DNA of 64,000 nucleotides from contig NZ_CALKZP010000058.1 in the NCBI RefSeq assembly GCF_938002845.1, forward strand, positions 1 to 64,000, given 5' to 3'. This DNA is from an uncultured Campylobacter sp. GTDB taxonomy: Bacteria > Campylobacterota > Campylobacteria > Campylobacterales > Campylobacteraceae. The translations under genes and the position numbers were made by a program. The notes under the pieces are model-generated. The model worked only from the letters and a program-made list of their open reading frames with translations, was not told the DNA's origin and did no database searches. Positions 1 through 9,486 of the stretch are shown here, in pieces (positions within the stretch are counted from its first letter, which is position 1; each line of letters starts with the position of its first letter).

Positions 1-3000
1 CCGCTCTTTAAGCTAGCTAAGCTTGCAGCTCTGGTTTCTGCGAAGGATTTGGTATCGTCTTTTACCCTTCTTTTACCGCTAAATCTAAGATCTAACGCTC
101 TTCCGTTTGCATCTACCATACCGTAGGTCTCATACTCTATGGTAGCTCCTTGTTGGACTCTTGTTTGTAGATGAGAAGGATCAGGAAGTAGTAATTGTCC
201 GCTTCCTTGCTTATCTATCAGATGGATCGTGCTGGTATCTCCTACATCGGTATTGCCACTAACGTAAGCGGTGATCTTGCCTCTCATATTGCTTAGATCA
301 GTATTAGCCGTAGGATCGGTAAGCTTAATCATCGAATCGCCGTCTTTAACGGTAGGAGGCATAAAGATATTGATATCGTCAAATCCTCCAATATTCTTGG
401 CGGTGATCGAATTAGGAGCTGCCGGATTGGTAGTATCTTTACCTACATTTAGAGTGCTTCCAGCTCCGCCGGTGATATCTCCGATATTATTGCCGCCGGT
501 TAAATTTACAGTAGAGTTGTTGCCGCCGTCGATATCTAAGCCGTTAAAATCCGTAGGGGTAGAAGGATCTTCGTTAACTACATTTATTACAGGATTTGGG
601 ATATTTCCGTATTTCTTGATCTCTCCACCGTCGAATTTGCCGTCATTGGAAATTTTTCTTGAAGTAAGCTTGCTTCCTTGAATCAAGATAGATTGATCGT
701 CGCTGCTCTTAATTAAGCCTTTTAGCATTATATCGTAGGTGGTAGAGTTTTTAAGCGTAAACTCACGGGTTGTTTGCTTAGCCTTTTCGGTAAAATTCGT
801 AAAGGTATTGCCAGCATTGTGGATAAGATAATACTCCTTACCCTCCTCGATATTCAAAGAGCCGTAGCTATCGTTACTTGGATCGTAATCTATTCCGTTT
901 AGTTGGAATTTAGCGTTATTGATATCGGTGTTGCCGGCAGTGGTTAAATTTAAAGCTGCAGTTGCGGCGCTACCGTTAGCGTTTGAAATTCCATTAAAGT
1001 TTAATACGTTTAGATTTGCTATATCGCCTGCGGTTTTTTGAGTAGAGGCGTTATATACGTTTAGGCTATTGTTAGCTCCGCTTGTATTAGATAGACCATA
1101 TATTGTTCCTCCTACGCTTCCGCTATGGAAATTTACGCTGTTACCACTACCGCTGCTTGCATCCGCTGCGTAGACGTTACCATCAACTCTAGCGGTACCT
1201 TTTAAATTTACGCTGTTATTGGTTGCAGAGCCGCTAGCTTTTGCTCCTTTTACGTCGCCGGTAACCTTACCGTCATTTAGAGTTATGGTGTTGGCATCTG
1301 CATTACCATTTGCTGCTTCACCGCCGTAAGCGTTTCCGTTAATGGTGGTATCGTTTGTAGTTACGGTATTATCATGAACGTTTCCGTTTAGGGAGTAGCC
1401 TGCGCTTATGTTTCCGTTTACTACAGCACCTTTTGAGCTATCTTCAAAGCTTAGCTCGTTGTGGTGAACCTCTTGGGTTCCGCTATCGCCGTAACCTGCA
1501 TTTACGTTACCGAAATTTGTTCCGCCCTTAACTATGGTTTTATTGTTATAGACGGTATTTGGAGTTACGCTATCTTTGACATCTGCTCTACCCGAGCTTA
1601 TATTCTTACCGTTTAGATCTCCTGCGCTTTGAGATACGTTTACGGTGTTATTTTTATTGCCGAATAGCTTATGAGCACCTGCTTGGGCATCATTGCTAGC
1701 TTGGTTCTTGGTTAGCTCGCCGCTATCGAAACCGTTATCTATCCAAGCATCGGTGATGGTGCCCTTTCTATATACAAGCTCTTTATCTGCGTTTTGTTTA
1801 CGGAAGGTTTCGCCGTCATATTGGTAGTGGTCTTTATCGGTAATGGTATAGACCTGATCTTTTTGGGTGCTTCTATCAGTAAAATTTATAGTACCGTTAT
1901 CCTTGCTGATTAACTTATAGTCTTTGTTATCATCAAGGTTGTTGGTATTTACGTTAACATTCGTCTGGCTAAGATCGGTAATAGTACTTCCGGTAAGCTT
2001 AAGTGCGGGATCGTTTCCGTTGTAGTTGTTAGGGAGATTAAAATCGATCTTCTTAAAGCCTGCGATGTTTTCTGCTTCTATACTACCAGGGGTCATAGAG
2101 CCGTCATCTTTACCTATCTTTAAAGTATCGTCATCATCGCCGGTAATGGTTCCTATATTATTACCCTCTACTAGAGTAACGGTTGCTTTTATAGGTTTAG
2201 CAGGATCGGTATTTACCGTATTTATATCAAGTCCGTTAAAGTTCTTGTTTTCGCCTGCTTTACCTACGTTGATTATAGTACCTGCGGTAAGATCCGGATC
2301 ATATTTTAAAACCTCTTCGCTATCGAAGTTTTTATCTGATGAGATATTGCGTTTGGTATCCTTTACACCTTGGATAAATATGGAGTGGTTATCCGTGCTC
2401 TTTAACATACCCTTTAAAGAGATCTCATAGGTAGAAGCATCGGTGATATTAAATACGTTTGTCTGCTGCTTGGCTTTCTCTTTGAAATTTGAGTAATCGC
2501 CTCCGTTTTTAATTAGATAATACTCCTTACCATCCTCTATATTAAGTGAGCCGTAGCTATCATTGCTTGGATCGTAATCTATTCCGTTTAGTTGGAATTT
2601 AGCGTTATTGATATCGGTGTTGCCGGCAGTGGTTAAATTTAAAGCTGCAGTTGCGGCGCTACCGTTAGCGTTTGAAATTCCATTAAAGTTTAATACGTTT
2701 AGATTTGCTATATCGCCTGCGGTTTTTTGAGTAGAGGCGTTATATACGTTTAGGCTATTGTTAGCTCCGCTTGTATTAGATAGACCATATATTGTTCCTC
2801 CTACGCTTCCGCTATGGAAATTTACGCTGTTACCACTACCGCTGCTTGCATCCGCTGCGTAGACGTTACCATCAACTCTAGCGGTACCTTTTAAATTTAC
2901 GCTGTTATTGGTTGCAGAGCCGCTAGCTTTTGCTCCTTTTACGTCGCCGGTAACTTTGCCGCTATCGACATTTACGGTGTTATTGGTTGCGCTACCTGCC

Positions 3001-5318
3001 GTCGCCTCTGCGCCCAGTGCGCTGCCCGCTACCTGTGCGCCTCCCTCTATTGTCACGGTGTTTTGCGAGGTACCGGTGCGACCGTGTCCGCCCCAAACGT
3101 TCTTTTTAGCTTCGCCGCCATTTAATTTTACGGTATTTTTATCGGCAGCTTTTTGTGAGCTCAATCCGCCGTAGACTTCATGATTTGCAGTAGTATTCGT
3201 TAAATTTACGATATTTTCTTCTGCATTATTGCTTATGCTATATCCGCCGTAAATTTCTTTCGTCACGGCGCTATCGTTTAAATGCACCTCATTTAATTTA
3301 GCGGCTCCGCTTGAAGACTGACCGCCGATAACGGAATTTATTTTTGAGTTATTTTGCGCCGTTACGATATTTTTTGCGGCATCTCCGCTATTAGCTTGGC
3401 CTCCGCTTACGATGCCGTCCGCTTTAGCGCCGTCTAAGGTTACTTTATTGTCGTGGACACTGCCGCCGCTCGTATTAACGCCGCCGCCATTGACTTGATT
3501 TTTGGCATGAGTGCGGGTTAAATTTACGGTATTATTAAACGAATTTACGCCTCTTCCGCCGAAAATCGTACCGCCTACTTCGCCGTCTTCTATATCTACG
3601 ATATTTCTTGAAGCATCGTTAGTAGTGGATGTGCCACCGTAAATTTCACCTGTTACGACGTTATTCCCCCTAAGTTTGACGTGGTTATCTTCCGCTTTGC
3701 CACCTGCTGCATTACCGCCGTAAATATTCTCGCCGACTTTGGAGCTAGTCAAAAATACCCTACTGCCGGTTACAGCGCCGTTAGAGCTTTCTCCGCCAGT
3801 AACTCTCTTTTTAAAAGTCGTGCCGGTAGAGGTTACTTTATTATTTGAAGCGCCGGTTTTGCTCTTGCCGCCTATGGCCTGTTGACCGATCTCGCCGCCG
3901 GTCAGATCTAAATAACTATTAGTAACCGTTCCGCTGCGGCTCTCTCCGCCGATCAGTCTTCCGCCTATTTTTGCATTGCCATTAATTTTTGCGTAGTTAT
4001 TTGCGACATCTTTGTTGTTGCTTCTTCCGCCGATGGCGTCGCCGGTTATTTGGCCACCGGTTAACTCCAAATAGCTATTATTGACCTTACCGTCGTAGCT
4101 AAGTCCGCCGTATACGCCATCATCGTTGCTTGAGTTCGCACCCGTGACCTTGCCGCCGCTCATATTCACATGAGCTCCATCTATGTCGCCGTAATATGTA
4201 AAAGCTCCATAAATCGCTTTATCTACAGTACCGTCGCTGATGGTAACATAATCGCCCTGGCTATTGGAAGCAAGATTATGAGCGTCGTTTCTATAATAAC
4301 TTCCGTATGCGTAATTAGTTACATGGCCGCCCTCGATAGTAGAGTGGTTGGCGATAGTTTTACTAACCATATATGCGCCGTTGATATTTCCAACCTCGCC
4401 TTTTTTCAACCAACCGTGGTTATTTTTAGCCGTTGCCTTACCGCCGCCTCCGGTAATACCACCGCCTGTACCGTTGGCAACTAAAACATCGGTAACTTTA
4501 GCGCCGTTATTATCTATAGTTACGACATTGTTTTGCAAAATAGCGGCGCTATTTTCTGCAGCTATTACTCCATTTACGTTTACTAAATTTACAACACCGG
4601 TAATATTTACTTTATTGCCGTCTGCGCCGCCGTTTTCTACCGCAGCGCCCGCGACTCTACCGACGATAATAGGCGTACCGCTGATATTTACTTCGTTATT
4701 ATTTGCTTGATTTGTACCGGTCGCTCTACCGCCCATTAGCGATGTGCTGTTAAAATTATTGAAATTCTTGTAGTATATCTTAGTAGCGCCGCTAACATTT
4801 ACGATATTGTGTATGGCGTCTCCGCTATTGCTCGCTCTACCGTACCATGTACCGTTGCCGCCGAGTACGACATAATGCACTTCTGCGCTATCTAAATTTA
4901 CTTTATTGTTTTGTGCGCCTTTTCCTTCGCCGCCCACAAGTATTGCCACCGTAGCGCCATTATTGACATTAAGTATATTGTTATTTGCCGAAGTAACTTG
5001 CTCATATAAAAAACCCTGTCCCAAATTGGTACCATCGCCGTTACCTCCACCATAGATCGTACGATTCCAAGTGCTTACGCCACCCGAGGCAACGCCTCTT
5101 ATTGTTACGATATTATTATCGTTTTGTCCGTGAGCATTTGCTTTACTTTCAAAGCCGCCCGAGTAATTTTCGCCGGATGATTTATATAATTGACTTGGAG
5201 TACCGTCGCTTTTAGTTACCGTTATGATCCCATTACCAGCTAAAGCTTGCGAAGGAGCAATGGCTAAGCACGCCGCCAAACTTAAACCGGAAATAATCGG
5301 TATCTTACTATCTTTCAT
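1..5318 (-). CDS. Giant autotransporter adhesin, N-terminal part (cut by window edge)
   Basis: The reverse frame starting at ATG 5318 begins with a signal peptide (MKDSKIPIISGLSLAACLAI, then APSQALA) and stayed open wherever I translated it, down to position 1, so at least 1772 codons are present and the stop lies outside the window. The protein is a long beta-helix-like passenger made of degenerate repeats with recurring NNTV, SGGKVTG, GNVYGG and NGNxxGG words rich in Asn, Gly, Thr and Ser. The last visible residues include KSFAETRAASLASL, a pattern that in Campylobacter autotransporters sits just before the C-terminal beta-barrel, so the translocator domain is probably just outside. AAAGGA lies 10 bases upstream of the ATG. 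The expected role is surface adhesion or autoaggregation after type Va secretion. The substrate or receptor cannot be told from sequence. Confidence 0.85.
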   Translation of the reverse strand, partial: MKDSKIPIISGLSLAACLAIAPSQALAGNGIITVTKSDGTPSQLYKSSGENYSGGFESKANAHGQNDNNIVTIRGVASGGVSTWNRTIYGGGNGDGTNLGQGFLYEQVTSANNNILNVNNGATVAILVGGEGKGAQNNKVNLDSAEVHYVVLGGNGTWYGRASNSGDAIHNIVNVSGATKIYYKNFNNFNSTSLMGGRATGTNQANNNEVNISGTPIIVGRVAGAAVENGGADGNKVNITGVVNLVNVNGVIAAENSAAILQNNVVTIDNNGAKVTDVLVANGTGGGITGGGGKATAKNNHGWLKKGEVGNINGAYMVSKTIANHSTIEGGHVTNYAYGSYYRNDAHNLASNSQGDYVTISDGTVDKAIYGAFTYYGDIDGAHVNMSGGKVTGANSSNDDGVYGGLSYDGKVNNSYLELTGGQITGDAIGGRSNNKDVANNYAKINGNAKIGGRLIGGESRSGTVTNSYLDLTGGEIGQQAIGGKSKTGASNNKVTSTGTTFKKRVTGGESSNGAVTGSRVFLTSSKVGENIYGGNAAGGKAEDNHVKLRGNNVVTGEIYGGTSTTNDASRNIVDIEDGEVGGTIFGGRGVNSFNNTVNLTRTHAKNQVNGGGVNTSGGSVHDNKVTLDGAKADGIVSGGQANSGDAAKNIVTAQNNSKINSVIGGQSSSGAAKLNEVHLNDSAVTKEIYGGYSISNNAEENIVNLTNTTANHEVYGGLSSQKAADKNTVKLNGGEAKKNVWGGHGRTGTSQNTVTIEGGAQVAGSALGAEATAGSATNNTVNVDSGKVTGDVKGAKASGSATNNSVNLKGTARVDGNVYAADASSGSGNSVNFHSGSVGGTIYGLSNTSGANNSLNVYNASTQKTAGDIANLNVLNFNGISNANGSAATAALNLTTAGNTDINNAKFQLNGIDYDPSNDSYGSLNIEDGKEYYLIKNGGDYSNFKEKAKQQTNVFNITDASTYEISLKGMLKSTDNHSIFIQGVKDTKRNISSDKNFDSEEVLKYDPDLTAGTIINVGKAGENKNFNGLDINTVNTDPAKPIKATVTLVEGNNIGTITGDDDDTLKIGKDDGSMTPGSIEAENIAGFKKIDFNLPNNYNGNDPALKLTGSTITDLSQTNVNVNTNNLDDNKDYKLISKDNGTINFTDRSTQKDQVYTITDKDHYQYDGETFRKQNADKELVYRKGTITDAWIDNGFDSGELTKNQASNDAQAGAHKLFGNKNNTVNVSQSAGDLNGKNISSGRADVKDSVTPNTVYNNKTIVKGGTNFGNVNAGYGDSGTQEVHHNELSFEDSSKGAVVNGNISAGYSLNGNVHDNTVTTNDTTINGNAYGGEAANGNADANTITLNDGKVTGDVKGAKASGSATNNSVNLKGTARVDGNVYAADASSGSGNSVNFHSGSVGGTIYGLSNTSGANNSLNVYNASTQKTAGDIANLNVLNFNGISNANGSAATAALNLTTAGNTDINNAKFQLNGIDYDPSNDSYGSLNIEEGKEYYLIHNAGNTFTNFTEKAKQTTREFTLKNSTTYDIMLKGLIKSSDDQSILIQGSKLTSRKISNDGKFDGGEIKKYGNIPNPVINVVNEDPSTPTDFNGLDIDGGNNSTVNLTGGNNIGDITGGAGSTLNVGKDTTNPAAPNSITAKNIGGFDDINIFMPPTVKDGDSMIKLTDPTANTDLSNMRGKITAYVSGNTDVGDTSTIHLIDKQGSGQLLLPDPSHLQTRVQQGATIEYETYGMVDANGRALDLRFSGKRRVKDDTKSFAETRAASLASLKS
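877..1265 (-). repeat. Duplicated passenger segment, copy A
   Basis: These 389 bp are identical to 2566-2954 at an offset of 1689 bp (563 codons), so both copies are in frame. Weaker similarity continues to both sides of the identical block, including the matching KEYYL region near 830 and 2520. This indicates a tandem duplication of roughly 560 residues of the passenger, followed by homogenisation of part of it. Confidence 0.9.
2566..2954 (-). repeat. Duplicated passenger segment, copy B
   Basis: This is the second copy of the 389-bp identical block found at 877-1265. The copies diverge immediately after position 2954/1265 and gradually before 2566/877. Confidence 0.9.
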
Positions 5319-5353
5319 AATCCATAATCCTTTGTAAAAAATAAAAACTATCC

Positions 5354-5381
5354 ATTATACTATAAAAATACCTATTTACAA
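5354..5381 (-). promoter_or_regulatory. Sigma-70 promoter of the autotransporter gene
   Basis: Read on the minus strand, TTGTAA (5381-5376) is followed after 16 bases by a perfect TATAAT (5359-5354), about 35 bases before the autotransporter ATG. The gene therefore probably has its own promoter and is not cotranscribed with htrA. Confidence 0.6.
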
Positions 5382-6149
5382 TAAATTTAATAAAATTTCT
5401 AACGAAAGGTAGCTTAACGCGAAAAAATGGGTATCGCGATGTAACGTTTTCGATAATAAAGTAAAATTTCAGCTTATTTTTGTTATCGAAGCTTAAACGA
5501 AAAATTACGATTACAAAATGACTAAATTTTAAAATTCCGACCTTAAAATTTAGTCAGCGGGATTCCCAATAAGCGTCGCTGCGAGAAAAGCGCTAGAATA
5601 AAAAGGCAGCAGTTTCTGATATCGAGAAATAGGGTAGGACATAGATTTTATAAAATTTGGATTTGTAGAATTTAAAGTGAAGTAATATACAAGAGGAATT
5701 AAAATTTGAAGTAATTCTAGGTTAGAAGCACATACTTCTGCGGTATGTTGTTAGCAAAGAGATTAAAATTTTAAAGCAAGTTCCAGGCGAAGCGGTAAAA
5801 GCGATAAAGTAGCGGCGTGGAAGGTTAAATCTTAAAAATTCTAAGTGAAAACAAAAGCAAAAAAGTAAAATTCTAAGAATTTCAAGCGAAAAATCTGGGC
5901 TTTTAGCGGTGTTTTGAAATAGCAGAGGGCTTTCAGAGATGCTTGAAATAACAGAGAGCTTCCGGCAGCTTTTAATGCCTGCAGGAAGCCCTTTTTATAG
6001 TTTATGTATCTTTTGTGCTCGAAAGCTCGAAATTTCGCTTATCAGAAAGTTCAAAATCCCAAAAACTTCTGCTGGCTTACTCGCAATGTTCCGCTAATGC
6101 TTTGTCCTGGGCTCGCCGCGGTTAAATTTTAACGCTTTCGCGTTACTCG
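5382..6149. other. Gene-free spacer between htrA and the autotransporter
   Basis: I see no convincing coding frame. The stretch contains AT-rich words (AAATTT, TTAAAATT) and a 30-bp-spaced direct repeat of the form TGAAATARCAGAGRGCTT near 5915 and 5944. An imperfect hairpin (GCTTCC paired with GGAAGC) followed by a T-rich tract lies near 5958-5997 on the plus strand. No gene on the plus strand feeds that hairpin. Confidence 0.5.
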
Positions 6150-6179
6150 CCGCTAAGCTTGGTGGACCAAGCTTAGCGG
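6150..6179 (-). terminator. Perfect hairpin overlapping the htrA stop codon
   Basis: CCGCTAAGCTTGGT (6150-6163), a GG loop, and ACCAAGCTTAGCGG (6166-6179) form a 14-bp perfect stem. The htrA stop codon (TAA, 6175-6173) lies inside the stem. No clean T tract follows in the htrA direction, so this may act as a 3' stability element or weak terminator. A second small hairpin, AACGC-loop-GCGTT, lies at 6131-6144. Confidence 0.55.
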
Positions 6180-7594
6180 ATTACAAGACCTTGCGGAATT
6201 CCGCGTCTGATAACCCAAACTAGGGTTTTCTTGCCCTTGTAATCTTTGATGTATCGATCGAAGTCGTCTGAGCTTTTGACATCGTTTTGACCGACTTGGA
6301 TGATTACATCGCCTACCTCAAAGCCGTAATCATCGGCTTTTGAGCCATCTTTGACGCTTAAGACGAGGGCGCCCGAGACATCGTCGTCGAGGTTATATTT
6401 GCGGCGCAAGCTGTCATTTAACGTCCTTAGCTTTAGCCCCTCTATCGCGCTTTGTGAGTTTTCGCCGGCTGAGCCTAAGGTGGTGGAGTCGGATTTCATC
6501 GCGTCTAGCTTGATAGTCGTGCTCTTGCTTTTGCCGTCGCGCTCAAATTCTACATCCACTGAGCTTCCTGGAGCCATTGAGCCGATTAAATTTTTTAGCT
6601 CGTTGGCGTTTTTGATAGATTTGCCGTTTATTTTGGTAATCAAATCGCCGCGCTTGATGCCTGCTTTATCGGCAGGCATGTCTTTTTCGACGCTTGAGAT
6701 TAGTGCACCCTCTTTGCTTTCATAGAGCTCTTTTTGGTCTTTAGACATATCTGAGATCGTAACGCCTATAAAGCCACGCTCGATCTTGCCGTTTGTGATG
6801 AGCTTTTCAGCGATCTCTTTTACCATATTTGAAGGGATCGCAAAGCCTACGCCGTTATTTCCGCCGCCGCGACTTAAAATAGCGGAATTTATTCCCAAAA
6901 GCGCGCCGCGACTATCCACTAGCGCGCCGCCTGAGTTGCCCGGGTTAATCGAAGCGTCGGTTTGGATGAAATTTTCGTATTGATTTAGCCCGATGTTGTT
7001 TTTATTTAGCGCTGAGATTATGCCTTGAGTGATGGTGCCGCCCACGCCGAACGGATTTCCGATAGCAAAGACGATATCGCCCTCCATGGCCTTGGACGAG
7101 TCGGCAAATTTAACCGCAGAGAGATTTTTTTCGTCGATTTTGATGATCGCAAGGTCGGTTTTGGGGTCGGTGCCGATTACCTTGGCTTTATACTCTTTAT
7201 CGCCTTCTAGTAGTGTAACTACGATTTCGTCGGCATTTTCTATTACGTGATTATTTGTGACAATATAGCCGTCTTCGGAGATGATGACACCAGAGCCTAG
7301 CGAGCTTCCCTCACGCTCCTGCTGCTGCGGAATGTCAAAGTCGAAAAATTGCTTAAAAAACGGATCGTCAAACATCTGTGACATCGGGCTGTTGCCTGCT
7401 TTGATCTTGGTTTTAGTTGCAATATTGACGACGGATTTTTTCACGTCCGCAACGGAGCTGTGATATGAGAGCACGACATCTTGATTAAAGCCCGGATTTA
7501 CGCGCTCATAATTGCTTGGAGCTTCTTTAATGTCGATACTGGCGCCAAAAAGCGCACCTGCCAAAGCTATCGATAGGACAATCGATTTTTTCAT
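6173..7594 (-). CDS. htrA: Periplasmic serine protease/chaperone HtrA (DegP/DegQ type)
   Basis: This 473-aa protein has a signal peptide (MKKSIVLSIALAGALFGAS), a trypsin-like domain with the triad His116 (TNNHV), Asp147 (TDLAI) and Ser221 (GNSGGA), then two PDZ domains (about 265-355 and 380-465). It degrades or refolds misfolded periplasmic proteins. The length and the two-PDZ layout are normal for Campylobacter HtrA. AAGGA precedes the ATG. It is transcribed divergently from cbpA-hspR, an arrangement I remember from C. jejuni, which groups protein quality-control genes at one locus. The stop codon lies inside a perfect hairpin. I see nothing missing from the active site. Confidence 0.97.
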   Translation of the reverse strand: MKKSIVLSIALAGALFGASIDIKEAPSNYERVNPGFNQDVVLSYHSSVADVKKSVVNIATKTKIKAGNSPMSQMFDDPFFKQFFDFDIPQQQEREGSSLGSGVIISEDGYIVTNNHVIENADEIVVTLLEGDKEYKAKVIGTDPKTDLAIIKIDEKNLSAVKFADSSKAMEGDIVFAIGNPFGVGGTITQGIISALNKNNIGLNQYENFIQTDASINPGNSGGALVDSRGALLGINSAILSRGGGNNGVGFAIPSNMVKEIAEKLITNGKIERGFIGVTISDMSKDQKELYESKEGALISSVEKDMPADKAGIKRGDLITKINGKSIKNANELKNLIGSMAPGSSVDVEFERDGKSKSTTIKLDAMKSDSTTLGSAGENSQSAIEGLKLRTLNDSLRRKYNLDDDVSGALVLSVKDGSKADDYGFEVGDVIIQVGQNDVKSSDDFDRYIKDYKGKKTLVWVIRRGIPQGLVIR

Positions 7595-7696
7595 TTTTAT
7601 ATCCTTTGTGATAATAAAATTTTGGCGGAATTATAAATTTTGTCCGCTAATATATTCCTAACGCAAAATTAAAATTTATAAATGAAATTTAGCAAA

Positions 7697-7731
7697 CTTG
7701 ATTGACACTCACTAAAGTTTTATGATATAAT
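7697..7731 (+). promoter_or_regulatory. cbpA-hspR promoter with overlapping HAIR (HspR operator) site
   Basis: TTGACA (7702-7707), 18 bases, then TATAAT (7726-7731) form a strong sigma-70 promoter. Overlapping the -35 is CTTGATT-N7-ACTAAAG (7697-7717), which differs at one base per half from the HAIR consensus CTTGAGT-N7-ACTCAAG bound by HspR. Because hspR is the second gene of this operon, autorepression is the straightforward inference. Confidence 0.75.
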
Positions 7732-7762
7732 CTACATAAATTTTAAGATTTTAAGGATTAAA

Positions 7763-8677
7763 ATGGCAAGCACAAGCAGTTTATACGAAACCTTAGGCGT
7801 GGATAAATCAGCAAGCGCTGAGGAGATTAAAAAAGCCTACCGCAGGCTAGCTCGCAAGTATCACCCGGATATCAATAAAGAACCAGGAGCTGAGGATAAA
7901 TTTAAAGAGATCAACGCCGCGTATGAAATTTTAAGCGACGAGAAAAAGCGGGCGCAGTATGACCGCCACGGCGACGAGATGTTCGGCGGACAGAATTTCC
8001 ACGATTTCGCGCAGGGTTCGGCAAACATGGGCGATCTAAACGACATCCTAAACAGCATTTTCGGCGGCTCCTTCGGCGCAAAAAGCGCAGGCTCGCGCGG
8101 TGGATTTAGTTTCAGCTCTTTTGGTGGCGGCGAAGGTTTTAGTGGCTTTAGCGGCAGTAGTTTCGGTAGCGGCTTTGGCGGCGCGCAGAGCCTAGATACG
8201 CACAGCTCGATTGAAATTCCTTTTGAAACCGCGATACAAGGTGGCGAGATGAGCGTGCGCGTAAGTGGCGAGACGGTTAAATTTAAAGTACCCGCGGGCA
8301 TCAATGCGGGCGAGAAGCTGCGCATCAGGGGAAAAGGACAAAAATCAGGCGCTCAAAGCGGCGATCTAATTTTAGAGATAAAAATCGCGCCAAGCGCCGA
8401 GTATAGCCGCGAAGGCGACGATCTTTTCAAAAAGATTGACGTGCCTTTGAAAACGGCGATGTTTGGCGGAAAGGTAGAAATTTCGACGCCAAGCAAAAGC
8501 GCAACGATAAAGATCGCAAAAAATACCAAAAACGGGCAGAAATACCGCTTAAAAGGCTATGGCGTGCAAAACCGCAAGAGTAAAATTTTAGGTGATCTAT
8601 ACGCGGTGGTAAATGTCGTTTTGCCCGATGTCGATTCGCTGGGCGAGGACGTCAAAGCCGCGCTGCAAAAGCTATAA
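7763..8677 (+). CDS. cbpA: DnaJ-family co-chaperone CbpA
   Basis: This 304-aa protein has a J domain at residues 5-70 with the HPD motif (His34-Pro35-Asp36), a Gly/Phe-rich linker at about 80-145 with many GGF and GSFG words, and two C-terminal substrate-binding domains. The Cys-rich zinc finger of classical DnaJ is absent, which makes it CbpA rather than DnaJ. It stimulates DnaK ATPase and delivers clients. The ATG at 7763 follows AAGGA. hspR begins 12 bases after the stop, so the two are an operon under the HAIR promoter. Confidence 0.95.
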   Translation: MASTSSLYETLGVDKSASAEEIKKAYRRLARKYHPDINKEPGAEDKFKEINAAYEILSDEKKRAQYDRHGDEMFGGQNFHDFAQGSANMGDLNDILNSIFGGSFGAKSAGSRGGFSFSSFGGGEGFSGFSGSSFGSGFGGAQSLDTHSSIEIPFETAIQGGEMSVRVSGETVKFKVPAGINAGEKLRIRGKGQKSGAQSGDLILEIKIAPSAEYSREGDDLFKKIDVPLKTAMFGGKVEISTPSKSATIKIAKNTKNGQKYRLKGYGVQNRKSKILGDLYAVVNVVLPDVDSLGEDVKAALQKL

Positions 8678-8689
8678 GGAGGCATCAAA

Positions 8690-9001
8690 ATGCATGATTA
8701 CGATGAGCCGGTTTATCTCATATCGATAGTCTCGAAGGTCTTGGATATTCATCCCCAAACAATACGTCAATACGAGCGCGAAGGGCTCGTGAGCCCGGGT
8801 CGCACCGAGGGCAATATGCGACTATATTCGGCGCACGATATGGACCGCATACGCATGATTTTAAACCTTACAAAGGAGCTTGGCGTCAATCTTGCGGGCG
8901 TGGACGTGATCTTTCACTTGCAAGAAAGGATCGCTGAGTATGAGCGCGAGATCGAGGAGCTACGGGCTAGAATTTTAGAGCTTGGCGGAGAGACAGACTA
9001 A
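8690..9001 (+). CDS. hspR: Heat-shock repressor HspR (MerR family)
   Basis: This 103-aa protein has a MerR-type winged helix-turn-helix (HPQTIRQYEREGLVSP, then MRLYSAHDMDRI) and a C-terminal coiled coil (QERIAEYEREIEELRARI), the expected size and layout of HspR. It represses heat-shock operons by binding HAIR sites. Two HAIR-like sites are visible in this window, at cbpA (7697) and htpG (60266). A strong ribosome site AAGGAGG overlaps the cbpA stop, which supports tight cotranslation. Confidence 0.95.
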   Translation: MHDYDEPVYLISIVSKVLDIHPQTIRQYEREGLVSPGRTEGNMRLYSAHDMDRIRMILNLTKELGVNLAGVDVIFHLQERIAEYEREIEELRARILELGGETD

Positions 9002-9486
9002 GGTCTGCAAGATAAAGATTTTAAAGCTCAGCAAAAAACGAATCCCGGTGCTATAAGCTGAAATTTTAATGCTATCAAAAAGCAAGATCGCCTCGCAAGT
9101 GTAGATTCAAGCGATAAATTTTGATTTTCAGAGCGGATTTATGGACGCGTCAAATTTAAAGTTGCGCTAAACAAACCCGGGCGAATTCTCTTGCGATTAA
9201 ATTTAAAAGCCGTCTTATATAATTTAGCTTTAAAATTTAAAATTCCAAGCCGTGTTAGGCTTTAAAATTTTGTCGCGAACCTCTAAATTTAGCGATAAAG
9301 TGCGACATAATTTCTCTATTTTTAAGCGGGATTTTAGTAAAATCACATTATAAAATTTACCCGTAAATTTATATGAAAAGATAAAATTTCATCGATTATC
9401 GCCTCCGGTAAATGGTCGCGGATATGTAAAATTTACAATAAATTTAGCGCTAAATTTTACGTATAATCTTACAAAAAAGGGAGTTA
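9002..9486. other. Intergenic region with probable kefB promoter
   Basis: I see no gene. The region is AT-rich and contains an 18-bp palindrome AAATTTAGCGCTAAATTT near 9440-9457. A TATAAT at 9462-9467 precedes the kefB start, and AAGGGAG at 9478-9483 is its ribosome site. A short hairpin AAGCC-loop-GGCTT near 9247-9262 could end hspR transcription. Confidence 0.45.

Noticed and set aside
271..4710. Open frames on the plus strand rich in Pro, Val, Leu and Ser (for example near 271-681, 2026-2430 and 4348-4710)
   Set aside because: They are antisense shadows of the repeat-rich autotransporter frame on the minus strand, have no ribosome sites, and give biased, repetitive protein.
5941..5997. 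Plus-strand terminator in the htrA-autotransporter gap
   Set aside because: The stem is imperfect and no plus-strand gene ends before it, so it is mentioned only within the spacer.
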